A stretch of DNA of 7,307 bases, taken from assembly GCA_021805485.1 (NCBI GenBank), contig JAJZFF010000188.1, positions 1-7,307 on the forward strand, read 5' to 3'. The stretch comes from Pseudomonadota bacterium (GTDB lineage: Bacteria; Pseudomonadota; Alphaproteobacteria; Acetobacterales; Acetobacteraceae). Under the pieces are notes generated by a model. The model made no database searches. It was not told the origin of the DNA and worked only from the letters and a program-made list of their open reading frames with translations. How positions within the stretch are numbered: the stretch's first letter is position 1; each line of letters opens with the position of its first letter. The translations under genes and the position numbers were made by a program. Positions 6,148-7,307 of the stretch are shown piece by piece.

Positions 6148-6221
6148 CTCTGAAGTATTGCTTAATCAGCCTTAGAAAAACAAGCTGTCCTAATGCACGG
6201 GACCGTCTCATAGATCCACGC
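6148..6221. promoter_or_regulatory. Shared control region of the ArgP/LysG-type regulator and the exporter
   Basis: A 74-bp AT-richer divergent region. TATTGCTTAATCA (6156-6168) fits the LysR T-N11-A motif, with the dyad ATT/AAT inside it, and a second overlapping T-N11-A runs 6162-6174. For the regulator, TTGTTT (minus, 6183-6178) and AATACT (6159-6154), 18 bases apart, form a plausible promoter that overlaps the binding motif, consistent with autorepression. No convincing -35/-10 pair was found for the exporter, as is usual for activator-dependent promoters. The exporter ATG also lacks a clear Shine-Dalgarno. Confidence 0.5.
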
Positions 6222-6854
6222 ATGACAAATCTTCTTCCCCCGTTCATCACCGGGTTCGCGTCGTCCGCGGCGCTCATCGTCGCGATCGGCGCCCAGAATC
6301 TCTTCGTCCTGCGGCAGGGGCTGCGGCGCGAACATGTCGGCCCGATCGTGCTGTTCTGCGGTTTCGCGGATGCCGTGCTGATCGTGGCCGGCGTGAGCGG
6401 CGTGGGCGCCTTTCTGGGCGCCGCGCCCCAGTTCACTTCATTGCTGGCCCTCGGCGGGGCGGCGTTCCTCGCCTCGTACGGCCTGATCGCATTGCGCCGG
6501 ATGCTGGTTCCCGCCGCGGTCACGATGACCGAAAACGGCGGCCTCACCCTTCGCCGCGCCCTTGCCGCCACGGCGGGGTTCACGTTCCTGAACCCGCATG
6601 TCTACCTGGATACGGTGCTGCTGCTCGGCACGATCGGCTCGGCGCAGCCCGCTCCCTTGCGCCCGGTTTTCGTCCTTGGCGCCGTCTGCGCCAGTTTCGC
6701 GTGGTTCACGGCGCTGGGCTATGGCGCGCGCATCCTGAAGCCCGTCTTCGCCAGGCCCGCCGCATGGCGCGTGCTGGATGCCCTGGTCGGCATCACGATG
6801 CTGGCGCTTGCCGCCTCGCTGATCGTCCGCGTGGTTCTGGGGTCGGCGCCCTGA
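6222..6854 (+). CDS. LysE/ArgO-family basic amino acid exporter
   Basis: A 210-residue inner-membrane exporter of the LysE/ArgO family, expected to export lysine and/or arginine (or toxic analogues) using the membrane potential. Six hydrophobic segments can be seen at about 8-29, 40-63, 71-92, 113-137, 147-168 and 184-207. The family signature GAQNLFVLRQGLRREH (23-38) lies in the first helix and loop, and FLNPHVYLDT (122-131) is the second conserved block. Its length is typical. The start at 6222 gives the standard N-terminus, although no good ribosome binding site is visible. The divergent ArgP/LysG-type regulator is the probable activator, and a strong hairpin follows the stop directly, so it is a single-gene transcript. 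Substrate specificity cannot be resolved from sequence reading alone. Confidence 0.93.
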   Translation: MTNLLPPFITGFASSAALIVAIGAQNLFVLRQGLRREHVGPIVLFCGFADAVLIVAGVSGVGAFLGAAPQFTSLLALGGAAFLASYGLIALRRMLVPAAVTMTENGGLTLRRALAATAGFTFLNPHVYLDTVLLLGTIGSAQPAPLRPVFVLGAVCASFAWFTALGYGARILKPVFARPAAWRVLDALVGITMLALAASLIVRVVLGSAP

Positions 6855-6859
6855 TGTCG

Positions 6860-6895
6860 TCCCCCCTGACATTCATGAACGAATGTCAGGGGGGA
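6860..6895. terminator. Strong 15-bp hairpin after the exporter gene
   Basis: A perfect stem pairs 6860-6874 with 6881-6895 (core TGACATTC/GAATGTCA plus six C:G pairs and a T:A) around the loop ATGAAC. It begins 6 bases after the exporter stop. The 3' side continues AACCGG, so there is no U-tract. It probably terminates the exporter transcript or protects its 3' end, and could act on both strands for the convergent gene to the right. Confidence 0.65.
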
Positions 6896-7008
6896 AACCG
6901 GCGGCCACAACGGTGGGATCACGATCCGACGCTGCGCCACACGCGGCCGCCCGCCGGGGATGAGCCCGGCAACCCATCGCGGGGGCAGCCGAATCGGGCC
7001 TCGGCCGA
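6896..7008. other. Convergent intergenic region with no gene
   Basis: The space between the exporter hairpin and the end of the fumarylacetoacetate hydrolase family gene holds no coding frame of note. A short GCCGGG/CCCGGC stem with a 6-base loop (6953-6970) lies 38 bases past the hydrolase stop and may be its terminator; this is weak. Confidence 0.4.
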
Positions 7009-7307
7009 TCAGAGCAGGCCGCGCGCGGCGAGGCTGCGCATCAGGTCGAGCGCGCCGAAGCGCCAGGGCGCGCAGTCCGGGCAGGGCCGCACCCGGTTGC
7101 GCAGCCGCCCGAGACGGGTCGAGGCGATGGTGACGAGGTCGCCATCCTTGTGGGTGAAGCCTTCTCCCGGCCGGTCGCGATCCTGGATCGGCGCGAACAT
7201 CGTCCCCAGCATCAGCACGAACCCGTCCGGATACTGGTGGTGCGCCCCGGCGGCGGCCTCGACCAGATCCGCCGGATCGCGGCTGATCTCGGTCATCGAG
7301 CTCATCC
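7009..7307 (-). CDS. Fumarylacetoacetate hydrolase family protein, C-terminal part
   Basis: The frame is open from the right edge to the stop at 7009, giving about 99 residues that are the C-terminal end of a larger enzyme; its start lies outside the window. The family is recognised by SSMTEISRDP, QYPDGFVLMLGTMFAP, GFTHKDGDLVTIAS and the ending NRVRPCPDCAPWRFG, typical of a C-terminal FAH fold. Members hydrolyse or hydrate C-C bonds of 2,4-dioxo acids or process 2-keto-3-deoxy sugar acids with a divalent metal. The metal-binding residues lie mostly in the missing N-terminal portion. Substrate cannot be assigned. The internal ATG at 7305 is not taken as the start because conserved sequence already begins there. 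Confidence 0.8.
   Translation of the reverse strand, partial: MSSMTEISRDPADLVEAAAGAHHQYPDGFVLMLGTMFAPIQDRDRPGEGFTHKDGDLVTIASTRLGRLRNRVRPCPDCAPWRFGALDLMRSLAARGLL

Noticed and set aside
1..7307. A mobile element, phage, defence system, CRISPR array or RNA gene
   Set aside because: No transposase, integrase, terminal repeats, regularly spaced repeats, tRNA-like cloverleaf or rRNA-like segment was found by reading both strands; gene content is metabolic and composition is even.

Overview
The window is a high-GC (well over 60% by eye) stretch of bacterial chromosome with seven complete protein genes, one gene cut by the right edge, and a probable gene start at the left edge. The protein families, the very high third-position GC and the gene neighbours suggest a proteobacterium, most likely an alphaproteobacterium; this is inference, since there is no rRNA or other marker gene. 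No tRNA, rRNA, CRISPR array, transposase, phage or toxin gene was seen.

Layout, left to right. 1-278 is a gene-free regulatory stretch, AT-richer in its first 120 bases, with two related hairpin elements and a likely minus-strand start at position 6. 279-2207 is a two-gene minus-strand operon: a beta-keto acid cleavage enzyme (BKACE/DUF849) followed by a 3-hydroxy acid/3-hydroxyacyl-CoA dehydrogenase of the lambda-crystallin type. Together they would oxidise a beta-hydroxy acid and then cleave the resulting beta-keto acid with acetyl-CoA. 2322-3203 is a minus-strand LysR regulator with a problematic start. It is divergent from a plus-strand aldo/keto reductase (3320-4198) that strongly resembles E. 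coli YdbC/PdxI (pyridoxal reductase).

4379-5233 is a DUF2189 membrane protein on the plus strand, bracketed by its own ribosome binding site and an upstream hairpin. 5260-6147 (minus) and 6222-6854 (plus) form the classic divergent pair of an ArgP/LysG-type regulator and a LysE/ArgO-type basic amino acid exporter, sharing a 74-bp control region. A strong 15-bp hairpin follows the exporter. 7009-7307 (minus) is the C-terminal part of a fumarylacetoacetate hydrolase family enzyme.

The genes look like ordinary metabolic accessory modules rather than a new defence or mobile system. The points most worth a second look are the LysR gene whose natural ATG is one base out of frame, the BKACE plus dehydrogenase pair of unknown substrate, and the paired palindromic elements at 41-128.
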